Assembly: GCF_028863945.1 (NCBI RefSeq)
Contig: NZ_JARBEA010000028.1
Location: 1-35,358 of the forward strand
Length of the DNA: 35,358 nucleotides
DNA from: Jeotgalibaca caeni
GTDB taxonomy: Bacteria > Bacillota > Bacilli > Lactobacillales > Aerococcaceae
Reading direction: 5' to 3'
Positions 24,539-33,559 of this stretch are shown here, in pieces (positions within the stretch are counted from its first letter, which is position 1; each line of letters opens with the position of its first letter). The position numbers and the translations under genes were made by a program. A model generated the notes under the pieces. The model had not been told where the DNA came from. It saw only the letters and a list, made by a program, of their open reading frames with translations, and did no database searches.

Positions 24539-25273
24539 ATGGCAAATACAAAAGTAAGTGTCAAGAATTTGAAGAAAAACTTCGGCAGCAATGAAGTGCT
24601 GAAAGGAATTGACTTAGAAATTACCGAAGGCGAAGTGGTCTGCATTATCGGTCCTTCCGGTTCTGGGAAAAGTACGTTCTTACGATGCTTGAACGGCTTA
24701 GAAGAAATTACGGGTGGTGCCGTTCTAGTCGATCAAGTAGACATCACAAACCCAAAGACAGACATCAATAAGGTACGGGAAGAAATTGGGATGGTATTCC
24801 AACACTTCAACCTGTTTCCTCACCTAACAGTTATGGAGAATATCACTTTGGCTCCGGTTGAACTAAAACGCCTTTCAAAAGAAGAAGGAAAAACGAAAGC
24901 CCATCAACTTTTAGAATTAGTAGGATTAGCAGAAAAAGCAGAAGTATATCCGCATTCTCTATCAGGCGGACAAAAGCAACGTGTTGCGATTGCCCGAGCT
25001 TTGGCGATGAATCCAGATATCATGCTCTTTGATGAACCTACATCTGCCCTTGATCCTGAAATGGTCGGTGAGGTATTAGAAGTAATGAAACGTTTAGCCA
25101 AAGAAGGGATGACCATGGTTGTGGTTACACATGAAATGGGGTTCGCCCGCGAAGTGGGTGACCGTGTCATCTTCATGGACGGAGGATATATTGTAGAAGA
25201 AGGAACGCCAGAAGAAGTGTTCCAACGTCCACAAAACCCTCGTACGCAAGACTTTTTGAACAAAGTCCTCTAA
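24539..25273 (+). CDS. Polar amino acid ABC transporter ATPase (GlnQ-like)
   Basis: A 244-residue ATPase of the polar amino acid uptake family. Walker [10 protein letters not shown] (about 38-46), Q-loop [16 protein letters not shown], signature LSGGQKQR (about 141-148), Walker [21 protein letters not shown] and H-loop VTHEMGFA are all intact and match GlnQ/HisP. Normally it sits next to a permease and a binding protein; neither is present here, so it is an orphan that must work with subunits encoded elsewhere. ATG start; AAAGGAG lies ten bases upstream. Single gene. Confidence 0.92.
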   Translation: MANTKVSVKNLKKNFGSNEVLKGIDLEITEGEVVCIIGPSGSGKSTFLRCLNGLEEITGGAVLVDQVDITNPKTDINKVREEIGMVFQHFNLFPHLTVMENITLAPVELKRLSKEEGKTKAHQLLELVGLAEKAEVYPHSLSGGQKQRVAIARALAMNPDIMLFDEPTSALDPEMVGEVLEVMKRLAKEGMTMVVVTHEMGFAREVGDRVIFMDGGYIVEEGTPEEVFQRPQNPRTQDFLNKVL

Positions 25274-25280
25274 CAAAATG

Positions 25281-25331
25281 AAAAGAACCGGATCAAGCTC
25301 TTTGCGAAAGAGAGCTTGATTCGGTTCTTTT
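25281..25331. terminator. Terminator shared by ABC ATPase and 3D protein
   Basis: Long hairpin: AAAAGAACCG/CGGTTCTTTT outer stem and ATCAAGCTCTTT with its complement inside. Closed by T-runs on both strands, between two convergent genes. Confidence 0.8.
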
Positions 25332-25338
25332 TGTGCAT

Positions 25339-26505
25339 TTAATCTAAAATCGTAATGGTCATTGTTTGGCGTCCGAATGCGTTCATTCTTGCAACGTCTT
25401 CCATATGTAAGTCAATTTTGTTTCCTTTAATTGCGCCACCGGTGTCACCAGCAATAGCAATTCCGTAACCTGGGACATCTAGTAAAGTTCCTAATGGAAT
25501 GACCGTTGGATCCACTGCAATTACCATCGGGTTCAAGCGTAAGTCGATTCCTGTCGCAGTGAAATTTGTTAATCCTGCTTCATGACGAGAATAAGCGGTC
25601 GCAGATACAGTCAAAGTCCGACCTTTTGAGATAGGAGCAGGCTGCTCTACTTCCTTAGGTGCTTCTACAACTGGTTGTGTGGGCGGTTCTACTGGAGTTG
25701 GCTCCACAACTGGTGTTTCCTTTTCAGCTGCCTTCACCGTGTTTTGTTTCTCTTCTTCCGCTGTCTTTGCAGCGGCTATCGCTGCTTCTTCGGCAGCACG
25801 TTTTTCTGCCGCAGCTTTTTCGGCAGCTTCTGCTTCTAATCGAGCAGCCTCCGCAAGACGTTGTTCTTCTTCCGTTTGAGCTGTCAATATAGACTGCAAT
25901 TCTTCTTTATTTTCGTTTAGGATGGTTTGTAATTCACCAAGTTCAGCATACATGGCATCTGATTCAGCATTCATGGCTGCCGTTTGGTTCTTGATTTGTT
26001 GAACTTCTTCATCCAACTTTGCTTCCAGATTCGTAAGCTTCTTTTCTTCCTCCATTGCTGATTCAATTTGTTCATTATCAGCAGCTTGTAATTGCCCTAC
26101 TACTAAAATACGTCCTAAAAAATCAGAAAAGCTTTCAGATTCAAAAATCATCAAAATACGATTAGTAGAAGTTGAAGAAGTTTGTAAAGCCAGAAGCCTA
26201 GCTTCTAGTTGTTCTTTACGAGCTGCAATTTGCGCTTTCGTTTCTTCAATATCAGTAAGGGTATTTGCTTTTTCTGCTTCTGTTTCAATGATTTGAGCAG
26301 ATAATGCTTCGACTTCTGCTTTTTTTTCATTAATGCTGCTTAATTTCGTAGCAACCGTGCTTTCTAATTCGGAAATTTCAGCTTGTTTTTGAAGCTCTTG
26401 TTCTTCTAACTGATCCAATGTACTAGCTTGTATCGGCGCTGCCAATAGCATCTGGGATGCGAATCCTACAAGAATCATTTTCCCGAACATTTTTCTTTTA
26501 CTCAA
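25339..26505 (-). CDS. Secreted coiled-coil protein with C-terminal 3D domain
   Basis: A 388-residue secreted cell wall protein. Signal peptide (residues 1-28, KRKMFGKMILVGFASQMLLA then AAPIQAS), a long coiled coil (about 30-225) like CwlO/SagA N-termini, an Ala-Glu-Lys-rich stretch (225-265), a Pro-Thr-Val linker (265-295) and a 3D domain (about 300-388) with AVDPTVIPLGTLLDV, GDTGGAIKGNKIDLHM and the three Asp. The 3D fold is the catalytic core of lytic transglycosylases such as MltA and of Rpf2/YabE-like proteins, so muralytic activity is likely. The frame extends upstream but a TTG at 26505 with AAAGAGG eight bases before gives a proper signal peptide; the -10 box (26540-26545) lies inside the longer frame. 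Confidence 0.88.
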   Translation of the reverse strand: MSKRKMFGKMILVGFASQMLLAAPIQASTLDQLEEQELQKQAEISELESTVATKLSSINEKKAEVEALSAQIIETEAEKANTLTDIEETKAQIAARKEQLEARLLALQTSSTSTNRILMIFESESFSDFLGRILVVGQLQAADNEQIESAMEEEKKLTNLEAKLDEEVQQIKNQTAAMNAESDAMYAELGELQTILNENKEELQSILTAQTEEEQRLAEAARLEAEAAEKAAAEKRAAEEAAIAAAKTAEEEKQNTVKAAEKETPVVEPTPVEPPTQPVVEAPKEVEQPAPISKGRTLTVSATAYSRHEAGLTNFTATGIDLRLNPMVIAVDPTVIPLGTLLDVPGYGIAIAGDTGGAIKGNKIDLHMEDVARMNAFGRQTMTITILD

Positions 26506-26539
26506 CGAGGTCGCCTCTTTCCATTTCAAGTTCCTTACT

Positions 26540-26545
26540 ATTATA
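26540..26545 (-). promoter_or_regulatory. -10 box of the 3D-domain gene
   Basis: Perfect TATAAT on the minus strand, 35 bases before the TTG start; the -35 is weak. Confidence 0.4.
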
Positions 26546-26642
26546 CGTTTTTGACCCACTCTTATGGTTGCAGTCTCCTTACGATTCTGTTTCAAATCCC
26601 CTTATCTGTAACCTCCCTGTAACATATAGGTGAAAAAGATTA

Positions 26643-26672
26643 TTTACACCTAACCTTGTAAACTGCTATGAT
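26643..26672 (+). promoter_or_regulatory. Promoter of the deoxyribosyltransferase gene
   Basis: TTTACA (26643-26648), 18 bases, TGCTATGAT with TATGAT at 26667-26672. TTTACA and TGTAAA form an inverted repeat over the -35 region (26643-26662). Confidence 0.62.
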
Positions 26673-26705
26673 GGGGACAACAAGTTGCTAAAGGAGCCAA
26701 TAAAA

Positions 26706-27188
26706 ATGAAAAAAGTTTATTATGCTGCCCCTCTCTTTTCTGAAATGGAATTACAATACAATGTTTACCTAACAGATAAAATAAAAGCCCTCTATCCTGA
26801 ACTGGATATTTATATCCCTCAAGAGCAAGGCGATATTAATGACAAAAATGCTTATGCAGATTCCGTAATGATTGCAAAGTATGATACAGATGCCCTATTG
26901 GCTTCTGATTTTATGATTGCTGTTTTGGATGGTGCGACGATTGATGTTGGAGTAGCAACTGAGATTGGTGTCACTTATCAAGCAGGCATACCAATCATCG
27001 GCCTGTACACCGATTCGCGTCAACAAGGTGCCACTAACCAACAGAAGTTAGCTGCCTTACAAGAGGTTGCAGAATCACAGTTCTCGTACATTAATTTATA
27101 TACAGTCGGACTGATCAAAACGAATGGAACTATTGTCAATCATATTGACGGTTTGCTCGAACAAGTTGGAAATTATATCAAAGGATAA
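26706..27188 (+). CDS. Nucleoside 2-deoxyribosyltransferase
   Basis: A 160-residue enzyme of the Lactobacillales NDT family, which swaps bases between deoxynucleosides for salvage. It opens with KKVYYAAPLFSEMELQYN (substrate loop) and carries ASDFMIAVLDGATIDVGVATEIGVTYQAG, in which D (IDVG) and E (ATEIG, catalytic Glu) are at the expected places. The frame begins earlier at TTG 26685, but AAAGGAG lies after it and nine bases before ATG 26706, the chosen start. Complements pdp at 2.1 kb in nucleoside salvage though not linked to it. Single gene. Confidence 0.88.
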   Translation: MKKVYYAAPLFSEMELQYNVYLTDKIKALYPELDIYIPQEQGDINDKNAYADSVMIAKYDTDALLASDFMIAVLDGATIDVGVATEIGVTYQAGIPIIGLYTDSRQQGATNQQKLAALQEVAESQFSYINLYTVGLIKTNGTIVNHIDGLLEQVGNYIKG

Positions 27189-27195
27189 GGATAAT

Positions 27196-27227
27196 AGGCG
27201 GGAGTTATCTCCCCGCCTCTTTTTTTT
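27196..27227 (+). terminator. Terminator of the deoxyribosyltransferase gene
   Basis: GC-rich stem AGGCGGGAG/CTCCCCGCCT with a one-base bulge, then CTTTTTTTT. Confidence 0.82.
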
Positions 27228-27238
27228 CCTTCCTTAAT

Positions 27239-27267
27239 TTGTGACAAATGTGTCGTCTTTCTATACA
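27239..27267 (+). promoter_or_regulatory. Promoter of ppx-ppk
   Basis: TTGTGA (27239-27244), 17 bases, TATACA (27262-27267), 38 bases upstream of the start. Confidence 0.5.
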
Positions 27268-27304
27268 ATGAAACTAAGGAAAAGACTACTTCGAGGTGAA
27301 ATCT

Positions 27305-28873
27305 ATGAGTTCAGAAAGAATTGGTTTAATTGATATTGGATCCAATACGATCCGATTGGTTATCTTTGATATCGATGAAAATTATAATATTCGGCAGCTA
27401 CAAAATATTAAGACCCCTGCTCGGCTTTCCCAATACCTAAATGAAGAAAAATGGATGGATCAGGCTGGTATTGATGTACTGGTGGAAATCTTACAGAGCT
27501 TCCAACAAGTCGCTGTCTATTACCAAGTAGCACAACTTTTACCAATGGCTACTGCAGCGATTCGCCAATCCAGTAATCGGGAAGAAATCATCGAACAAGT
27601 GGCAGAAAAAGCTGGCATTGACTTGATGATTGTTCCAGAAGAAAAAGAAGCTTATTACGGCAGCAATGCGGTCACGTTAACGACCCAGACAAAAGACAGT
27701 GTAACGGTGGATATCGGTGGGGGCAGTACGGAAGTAACTTACTTTGAAAATAAAGAAATTAAACAATATCACAGTTTTCCATTTGGCGTTGTGACCTTGA
27801 AGCAAATGTTCTTCCAAGGCAAGGAACATAATGATGAAAAAGCCATCAAGAAAATGACTTCTTTTGTTAAAGAACAATTCAAGAGCATCAAATGGCTAAG
27901 TAAATTACGCGTTCCTATTACCGCAATTGGTGGTTCTGCACGTAGTATCGCGAACGTTCATCAGCGACAGATCGATTATCCCTTAGCTGGCGTTCATGGT
28001 TACCAAATGTCTGGAAGTGACTTGGATTTGACCCTAGAACTGTTCAAATCCTTATCCATCAGTGAACTGGAAAACTTAGACGGGCTGAGCCAAGACCGGA
28101 CAGATATTATTATTCCAGCTAATGTTGTTTTCAATGCGCTGTTTGATGAAGTAAAAGCTTCTTTGTTTATTTTCAGCAACAAAGGTCTGCGTGAAGGAAT
28201 TATTCTCGATTATGTTAATGAACGCGCGAACGGCACAGCATTTACGAAACATAACATTAGTACACAGAGTATTTACCGGTTGGGCCTAGCCTATCAAACC
28301 CAAAACCAAGTAGCCGATCAACGGGGAAATTTGGTCAGTATGCTATACGATGAATTTTGTAAAGCGAATCTGTTTGAGAAGGATAAATATATCGCCCGCT
28401 TGCTTCAATATGGAAGTTACTTGTACTACTTAGGAGAGTATATTGAGAGCGGCGCTGGCTCCCAACACACGTTTTATATCATCTCGAACAGTGAATTAAA
28501 CGCCATAACCCATAAAGAGCGGATTATCATTGCACTTTTAGCAAGCTATAAAAACCGCTCGTTATTCAATCAATATTTAGAACCCTTTAATGACTGGTTT
28601 ACGGTGAGTTTTATTGACCAGCTCAAAGCATTTGGCGGCATGATCAAATTTGCCAATGCCTTAGATGATTCCCATATGAACGTTGTAAAAGATATCAAAC
28701 TACAGAAAAAGAATGGCGCATACGAACTGTTGATTTACCACAAAGGTTCTGTGATTGCTGAAAAGTATCGGGCAATGCGTCAAAAGAAGCACCTTGCGCG
28801 TGTCTTGAAGGACGATGTTGTGATTACCTTCGTAGATATGGAAAGCGGAGAAAAAGAAACAGCAGAACAATAA
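27305..28873 (+). CDS. ppx: Exopolyphosphatase (Ppx/GppA family)
   Basis: A 522-residue protein of the Ppx/GppA family, ASKHA fold. The N-terminal phosphate loop is LIDIGSNTIRLVIFDI (about 8-23), the second is TVDIGGGSTEVTYF (about 136-149) and the middle part has MATAAIRQSSNREE. The C-terminal 200 residues match the HD-like domain of long Ppx forms. It splits phosphate from polyphosphate chains, or pppGpp. The frame opens with GTG 27296, but GAGGTG six bases before ATG 27305 favours the latter. Pairs with ppk 32 bases downstream, so synthesis and breakdown of polyphosphate are in one operon. Confidence 0.92.
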   Translation: MSSERIGLIDIGSNTIRLVIFDIDENYNIRQLQNIKTPARLSQYLNEEKWMDQAGIDVLVEILQSFQQVAVYYQVAQLLPMATAAIRQSSNREEIIEQVAEKAGIDLMIVPEEKEAYYGSNAVTLTTQTKDSVTVDIGGGSTEVTYFENKEIKQYHSFPFGVVTLKQMFFQGKEHNDEKAIKKMTSFVKEQFKSIKWLSKLRVPITAIGGSARSIANVHQRQIDYPLAGVHGYQMSGSDLDLTLELFKSLSISELENLDGLSQDRTDIIIPANVVFNALFDEVKASLFIFSNKGLREGIILDYVNERANGTAFTKHNISTQSIYRLGLAYQTQNQVADQRGNLVSMLYDEFCKANLFEKDKYIARLLQYGSYLYYLGEYIESGAGSQHTFYIISNSELNAITHKERIIIALLASYKNRSLFNQYLEPFNDWFTVSFIDQLKAFGGMIKFANALDDSHMNVVKDIKLQKKNGAYELLIYHKGSVIAEKYRAMRQKKHLARVLKDDVVITFVDMESGEKETAEQ

Positions 28874-28905
28874 TCATCATTTTTTAGAGAAGGAGGATAA
28901 CGTGA

Positions 28906-30972
28906 ATGGAACAGTCTCGTTACATGAATCTAGAATCACCTGATTACTACTTCAACCGTGAGCTTAGTTGGCTGGACTTCAATCTTCGGGTTCTGGAAGA
29001 AGCAAATGACCCTTCTAATCCTCTATTAGAACGAGTAAACTTTTTGTCGATCGGCAGCTCTAACTTGGATGAGTTCTTTATGATTCGAGTTGCTGGATTG
29101 CAAGACCAACTGAAGTTTGGTTATTCCTATCCTGACACAAAAACGCAGCTTACCGCAGATGAGCAATTAGAGGCCATTTCAAAAAAGAACCGCCGGAATG
29201 TTACCTTACAATATCAAATGCTTAACCAAATGAAAGCAGAGCTAGCAAAGGAAGGTATTTATTTTACAGAAGTCGTTGACTTAAACGACTCCGAACGTGC
29301 GGAAGTAGAAGCCTACTTTCAAAAAAGCATTTTCCCTGCTCTGACTCCACTAGGGATCGATGCGTATCGTGTCTTTCCCAACTTGAACAATAAACTCCTT
29401 CATCTGTTTGTTCATTTATCGAATAAGAAGGAGCGTCATATTGCCGTTGTCCCTATTTCTCCTTTATTGAATCGTCCATATATTCTTCAAGGAGAAAATG
29501 GTACGAAAATACTCTTATTGGAAGACATCATCCGCTCTTTTCTAGATGCCCTTTTCCCTGGATATGAAATTGAGAATGTTTTCTCCTTTCGAATTACTCG
29601 AAATGCTGATTTCGATATTCATGAAGAAGACGCTGAAGATTTACTTTCTGTAATTGAAGACTATTTGAAGCAGCGAAAAAACGGTGTTGCAGTAAGGTTG
29701 GAAATTGATACACGAACTTCAAATGAATATTTAGCAGAGAGTGTTGAATTCTTGAAGAACGAACTGGAACTAAAGGACCGGGACGTATACTACTTTGATG
29801 GACCGCTTGATTTAACGGTGTTGAGCGAGATAGCGAGCAGCTTAGAAGATCAATACCCAGAACTCGTCTATCCACCTTTTCAGCCAGCAATACCAAAGGA
29901 AATTCTGCAAAAAAATATTTACGAAGTAATCGATCAGCAAGATGTATTTCTTCATCACCCCTATGATTCCTTTCAGCCCATTGTAGACTTCATCCAACAA
30001 GCGGCAGAAGATGAACATACACTTGCTATTAAGCAAACGTTGTACCGGGTCTCGAGCCATTCCCCTATTGTCGCCGCGTTAAAGCAAGCGGCAGAGAATG
30101 GTATCCAAGTAACGGTCTTGGTTGAATTAAAAGCTCGTTTTGACGAAGAAAACAATGTACATTGGGCAAAAGAATTAGAAGAATCCGGTGCGAATGTGCT
30201 ATACGGTGTCACCGATTTAAAAACACATAGCAAAATATCTCTCGTTATTAAAAAACAAGCCGATCACCTCGTTCGTTATGTACATTTAGGGACTGGGAAT
30301 TACAACGATAAGACGGCTAAAATTTATGAGGATATGGGAATTTTGACTAGTAATGAAGAGATTGCAGAAGACGCGACGGCCTTCTTTAACTACCTGAGTG
30401 GTTACTCCGAAGTTCCTGACTACAAGCATCTTTATGTATCACCTTATGATATTCGTTCTTCTTTTCTCGATTACATCGAAAAAGAGATTGCATTTCATAA
30501 ACAATATGGCAATGGTCGCATGATTGCCAAGATGAATTCCCTGACTGATAAAACCATTATCATGAAGTTATATGAGGCGAGTCAGGTGGGAGTGAAGATT
30601 GATTTGCTTATTCGTGGCATTTGTTGTTTGCGTCCGGGAATAAAGGGAGTCAGTGAAAATATACGTGTGCGAAGTATTGTGGGCAGATTTTTAGAACACA
30701 GTCGGATTTATTACTTCCATCAAAATGGCAAAAACCATTTGTTCTTATCTTCCGCAGATATGATGACACGCAACATGGTGAAACGGGTTGAGATTGAGTT
30801 CCCCGTTCTCGACCAAACCATTCGAACAGAAATTCTTTCGATTTTAGACACTTATTTGGCAGACAACCAGAAGGCTCGCGAGCTAGATGTGAGCGGTACG
30901 TATCAGTATATCAAAAATGATCACCCCGCCCTTTCTGCTCAAGAAGAATTTATGCGCGAGATGAATGAATAA
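28906..30972 (+). CDS. ppk1: Polyphosphate kinase 1
   Basis: A 688-residue Ppk1 that makes polyphosphate from ATP. N-terminal domain opens with NRELSWLDFNLRVLEEA (about 18-34) and NLDEFFMIRVAGLQDQL. The two catalytic domains carry IKQTLYRVSSHSPIVAAL, then His441 (KTHSKISLV), which is the phosphohistidine position, HLGTGNYNDKTAKIYEDMG, and His598 (RFLEHSRIYYF). All key residues are intact and length is usual. ATG start with GGAGG nine bases upstream. It follows ppx and ends at a strong terminator shared with brnQ. Confidence 0.96.
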   Translation: MEQSRYMNLESPDYYFNRELSWLDFNLRVLEEANDPSNPLLERVNFLSIGSSNLDEFFMIRVAGLQDQLKFGYSYPDTKTQLTADEQLEAISKKNRRNVTLQYQMLNQMKAELAKEGIYFTEVVDLNDSERAEVEAYFQKSIFPALTPLGIDAYRVFPNLNNKLLHLFVHLSNKKERHIAVVPISPLLNRPYILQGENGTKILLLEDIIRSFLDALFPGYEIENVFSFRITRNADFDIHEEDAEDLLSVIEDYLKQRKNGVAVRLEIDTRTSNEYLAESVEFLKNELELKDRDVYYFDGPLDLTVLSEIASSLEDQYPELVYPPFQPAIPKEILQKNIYEVIDQQDVFLHHPYDSFQPIVDFIQQAAEDEHTLAIKQTLYRVSSHSPIVAALKQAAENGIQVTVLVELKARFDEENNVHWAKELEESGANVLYGVTDLKTHSKISLVIKKQADHLVRYVHLGTGNYNDKTAKIYEDMGILTSNEEIAEDATAFFNYLSGYSEVPDYKHLYVSPYDIRSSFLDYIEKEIAFHKQYGNGRMIAKMNSLTDKTIIMKLYEASQVGVKIDLLIRGICCLRPGIKGVSENIRVRSIVGRFLEHSRIYYFHQNGKNHLFLSSADMMTRNMVKRVEIEFPVLDQTIRTEILSILDTYLADNQKARELDVSGTYQYIKNDHPALSAQEEFMREMNE

Positions 30973-30974
30973 AT

Positions 30975-31006
30975 AAAAAGGCAGGGACCGCAGTCCCTGC
31001 CTTTTT
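30975..31006. terminator. Terminator shared by ppk and brnQ
   Basis: Perfect 13-pair stem AAAAAGGCAGGGA with TCCCTGCCTTTTT, two bases past the ppk stop and one before the brnQ stop, active for both strands. Confidence 0.88.
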
Positions 31007-31007
31007 C

Positions 31008-32348
31008 CTAGTGTCTCTTTTTCGATAGTACAAAGCCAATTAAGAATCCAATAATGGAAGGTACTACCCATCCCATCCCTATTTCAAAGAGAGGAACAAA
31101 CTTCTCGGCTAAAATAGAAACTTGATCTAATCGGAGGGTTCCTTTTAATCCAACTGGCAAGGCATGAAGGAAATCCAAGAATGCAAAGGGCAAGGTAAAC
31201 CCAATTGTCCACCGGTACACGGTAGAATGATCTTGGAAAGCGACATGAAAGATTGCTAGTAGAATAAGTACAATTGCTAATGGATATAGAAACATAAGGA
31301 CCGGTATGGAGAAGCTGATAATCTGCTGCAGCCCTAAGTTTGCAACCAGAAACGAGATGCCGGTAAACAGATAAACATAGTGGTTATAAGCAAACTTCTC
31401 CGGGAATAACGTCACGAACATTTCACTAATTGCAGTAATCAACCCAACTGCAGTCTTAAAACAAGCAACGGTAATAATGACCGCTAACACAATCGCTCCA
31501 AAACCGCCAAAGTAATGCTGTGAGATCTCTGCTAATGCTACGCCGCCATTTTCACTAATATCGAAAACACCTTGGCTTGTTGCACCAATGTAGACGAGAC
31601 TTGCATAAATGGCTGCCATCAACAACATACTAAACACGCCAGAAAGAATCGTGTCACGAGCAATGTGCAAGGGCTTCGTTACGCCTAAATTCTTGATGGT
31701 TCCCACAATAATAATCCCAAAAGCTAAAGAAGCAAGAGCATCCATTGTATTATATCCTTCCAGGAATCCTGTGAAGAAGGCTCCCTCTTGATACAATGGA
31801 CTTACTGGGATTTCACTTACCCGTCCCATTGGTTTACTAAAGGCAAAAACAGCTAAGAATGCGAGTGAAACAAGGAAAATAGGATTCAAAACTTTACCAA
31901 TCCATTTCAAAATTTCAGTGGGACGTAAGCTGAACCATAGTGATGCAATAAAAAACACAAGCGTGAAAATGAAGAGCATCAACTGAAGTTGATCCGCTTG
32001 TAGGTAAGGTGCAAATGCTGCCTCAAAAGAAACGGTGGCTGTTCTTGGTATCGCAAAAAAGGGCCCGATGGTTAAGTACAACGCAATGGTATAAAAAAGT
32101 GCATACCCAAGACTCACCTTACTCGCTAATTCATATAAGCTGTCTTTTTTGGATAACCCCATTGCTACAATTCCTAGAAAAGGTAATCCCACAGCGGTCA
32201 CTAACAATCCAAGCGTGGCAGGAATTGAATGAGCGCCAGCTTGTTGGCCAAGTTGGATCGGAAAAATAAGATTTCCAGCACCAAAAAACAATCCAAACAA
32301 CATCGATCCGATAAATACGTATTCTTTTACACTTAATTTTCTTTCCAC
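31008..32348 (-). CDS. brnQ: Branched-chain amino acid:cation symporter BrnQ
   Basis: A 446-residue membrane carrier of about twelve helices importing Leu, Ile and Val with Na+ or H+. It opens with the BrnQ pattern VFIGSMLFGLFFGAGNLIFPIQLGQQAG (about residues 10-37), then LTIGPFFAIPRTATVSFE (about 107-124), and later FTGFLEGYNTMDALASLAFGIIIV. The frame is open eight codons upstream, but GAGGGGGAG seven bases before GTG 32348 fixes the start. Acts in the opposite direction to azlCD at the window start. Divergent from the unknown 332-residue gene. Confidence 0.94.
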   Translation of the reverse strand: MERKLSVKEYVFIGSMLFGLFFGAGNLIFPIQLGQQAGAHSIPATLGLLVTAVGLPFLGIVAMGLSKKDSLYELASKVSLGYALFYTIALYLTIGPFFAIPRTATVSFEAAFAPYLQADQLQLMLFIFTLVFFIASLWFSLRPTEILKWIGKVLNPIFLVSLAFLAVFAFSKPMGRVSEIPVSPLYQEGAFFTGFLEGYNTMDALASLAFGIIIVGTIKNLGVTKPLHIARDTILSGVFSMLLMAAIYASLVYIGATSQGVFDISENGGVALAEISQHYFGGFGAIVLAVIITVACFKTAVGLITAISEMFVTLFPEKFAYNHYVYLFTGISFLVANLGLQQIISFSIPVLMFLYPLAIVLILLAIFHVAFQDHSTVYRWTIGFTLPFAFLDFLHALPVGLKGTLRLDQVSILAEKFVPLFEIGMGWVVPSIIGFLIGFVLSKKRH

Positions 32349-32386
32349 TTCCGAACTCCCCCTCACTTCCAATTACATATTTGCTG

Positions 32387-32415
32387 ATTATAGCACATTT
32401 ATGAATAGTCAGACA
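32387..32415 (-). promoter_or_regulatory. Promoter of brnQ
   Basis: On the minus strand TGTCTG (32415-32410), 17 bases, extended -10 TGCTATAAT with TATAAT at 32392-32387. Confidence 0.55.
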
Positions 32416-32447
32416 GGGATTTTCTACCTGTTCCCGGTGTTCTAAAA

Positions 32448-32456
32448 TGCTATAAT
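32448..32456 (+). promoter_or_regulatory. Extended -10 promoter of the unknown gene
   Basis: TGCTATAAT (32448-32456), 41 bases before GTG 32497. It shows that the longer reading frame from ATG 32455 cannot be the protein start. Confidence 0.55.
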
Positions 32457-32496
32457 GGGTTTATCCGATGTGAAGTGGTGTATAAGGAGTGATTCC

Positions 32497-33495
32497 GTGA
32501 AACCTGATCAAATTCTAATGACGAATGTATCTTTACCAGAATCTTTCCATGACGTAGCTCTCTACAGTCAAATTCTTTACCTTTGGAAAGACGCTAGCCA
32601 TCTATCCCTGTATCACTACCGGAAGCCAGCAATTAATAAGCTGCCTATTTACTTAGATCCTTTTCCGGTTCAAACTGTTTCGCGTATGAGCGAAGCATTA
32701 AGCAATGATTTCATTAAAGAAATAACGTTTAACACAGCTGTACGGGATTTTGTATTATTTAATCATGTACTCTATTATCTTGATGACAGCGGGTTGTCCA
32801 TGATTCAGCCGGAGAGCGCGCAACCGATGTCGAAGAGATTGGTGGAGGGGGACTTTCTTTCCTTATCTTTAAGTACGAAGAACCGTTTGGCCCTTGCTTC
32901 AAAAAGCGGGCTCTTTGAATATGTCCTAACAACTTCTTACCAGCTACCTGATTCAAATCCATTAATTCAGTGGGATGACACCCCTACCGCTGCTGTTTTG
33001 TGGGAAGGTCATGATTTAATTCAATTGGATGAAGAAGGACAAGCAGTGCAGCGCCTTGATTTTCTGTATCAGAATAAAGAATTGTCGTTGAGTGGACGGT
33101 TTCGCGGGAATGCTCTCGGTGAGAGCGTAACTTATTTCAATCCATCCTTTGATTTATCTGAAAAAAAAGAGGATGTACAAGCGATGCCGTTGTTTGATTA
33201 TTTACCGTCTGAAGAGGTAATGGCTGCGTCTCCTGCTCATTCTTATCAGCCCATCACCCTTCCTTTCTTGCCTCATCCAGCTTTCGGCTCTTCTATCTTG
33301 GAGGATGACACGCTATATATAGAAGAAACGGAAAAAGGTCTCTCAATCTTTTTAGGAACCGAGCCTTACTTTTATTTACCAAAAAAAGATTATCTTTCTT
33401 TTCGAACATACCCAAAATCACGAAACTATCAAAATCATCTCCATGTTTTGGGAGAAAATCAAACGAACTTCCTTATTTTTTCTCAGTTAAGATAG
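32497..33495 (+). CDS. Unrecognised 332-residue soluble protein
   Basis: No family recognised. No signal peptide or membrane segment; the protein is acidic and rich in Leu, Ser, Tyr, Asp and Pro, with short alternating strands such as FVLFNHVLYYLDDSGLSMI, RLALASKSGLFEYVL and DTLYIEETEKGLSIFLG that recur and would fit a beta-propeller-like or other all-beta fold (inference). The GTG start at 32497 has AAGGAG seven bases upstream and lies 41 bases after an extended -10 promoter. It is followed by an ABC-F gene after 64 bases, with no terminator seen between, so they may be cotranscribed. Confidence 0.75.
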   Translation: MKPDQILMTNVSLPESFHDVALYSQILYLWKDASHLSLYHYRKPAINKLPIYLDPFPVQTVSRMSEALSNDFIKEITFNTAVRDFVLFNHVLYYLDDSGLSMIQPESAQPMSKRLVEGDFLSLSLSTKNRLALASKSGLFEYVLTTSYQLPDSNPLIQWDDTPTAAVLWEGHDLIQLDEEGQAVQRLDFLYQNKELSLSGRFRGNALGESVTYFNPSFDLSEKKEDVQAMPLFDYLPSEEVMAASPAHSYQPITLPFLPHPAFGSSILEDDTLYIEETEKGLSIFLGTEPYFYLPKKDYLSFRTYPKSRNYQNHLHVLGENQTNFLIFSQLR

Positions 33496-33559
33496 CTTTT
33501 TAGCAAGAATATGTTAGAATTGAAAGGATAAAATTAAACGAATTGAGGAATGCCAAAAA

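Noticed and set aside
32455-32496. Longer start for the 332-residue protein
   Set aside because: The ATG at 32455 is inside the TATAAT box of its own promoter.
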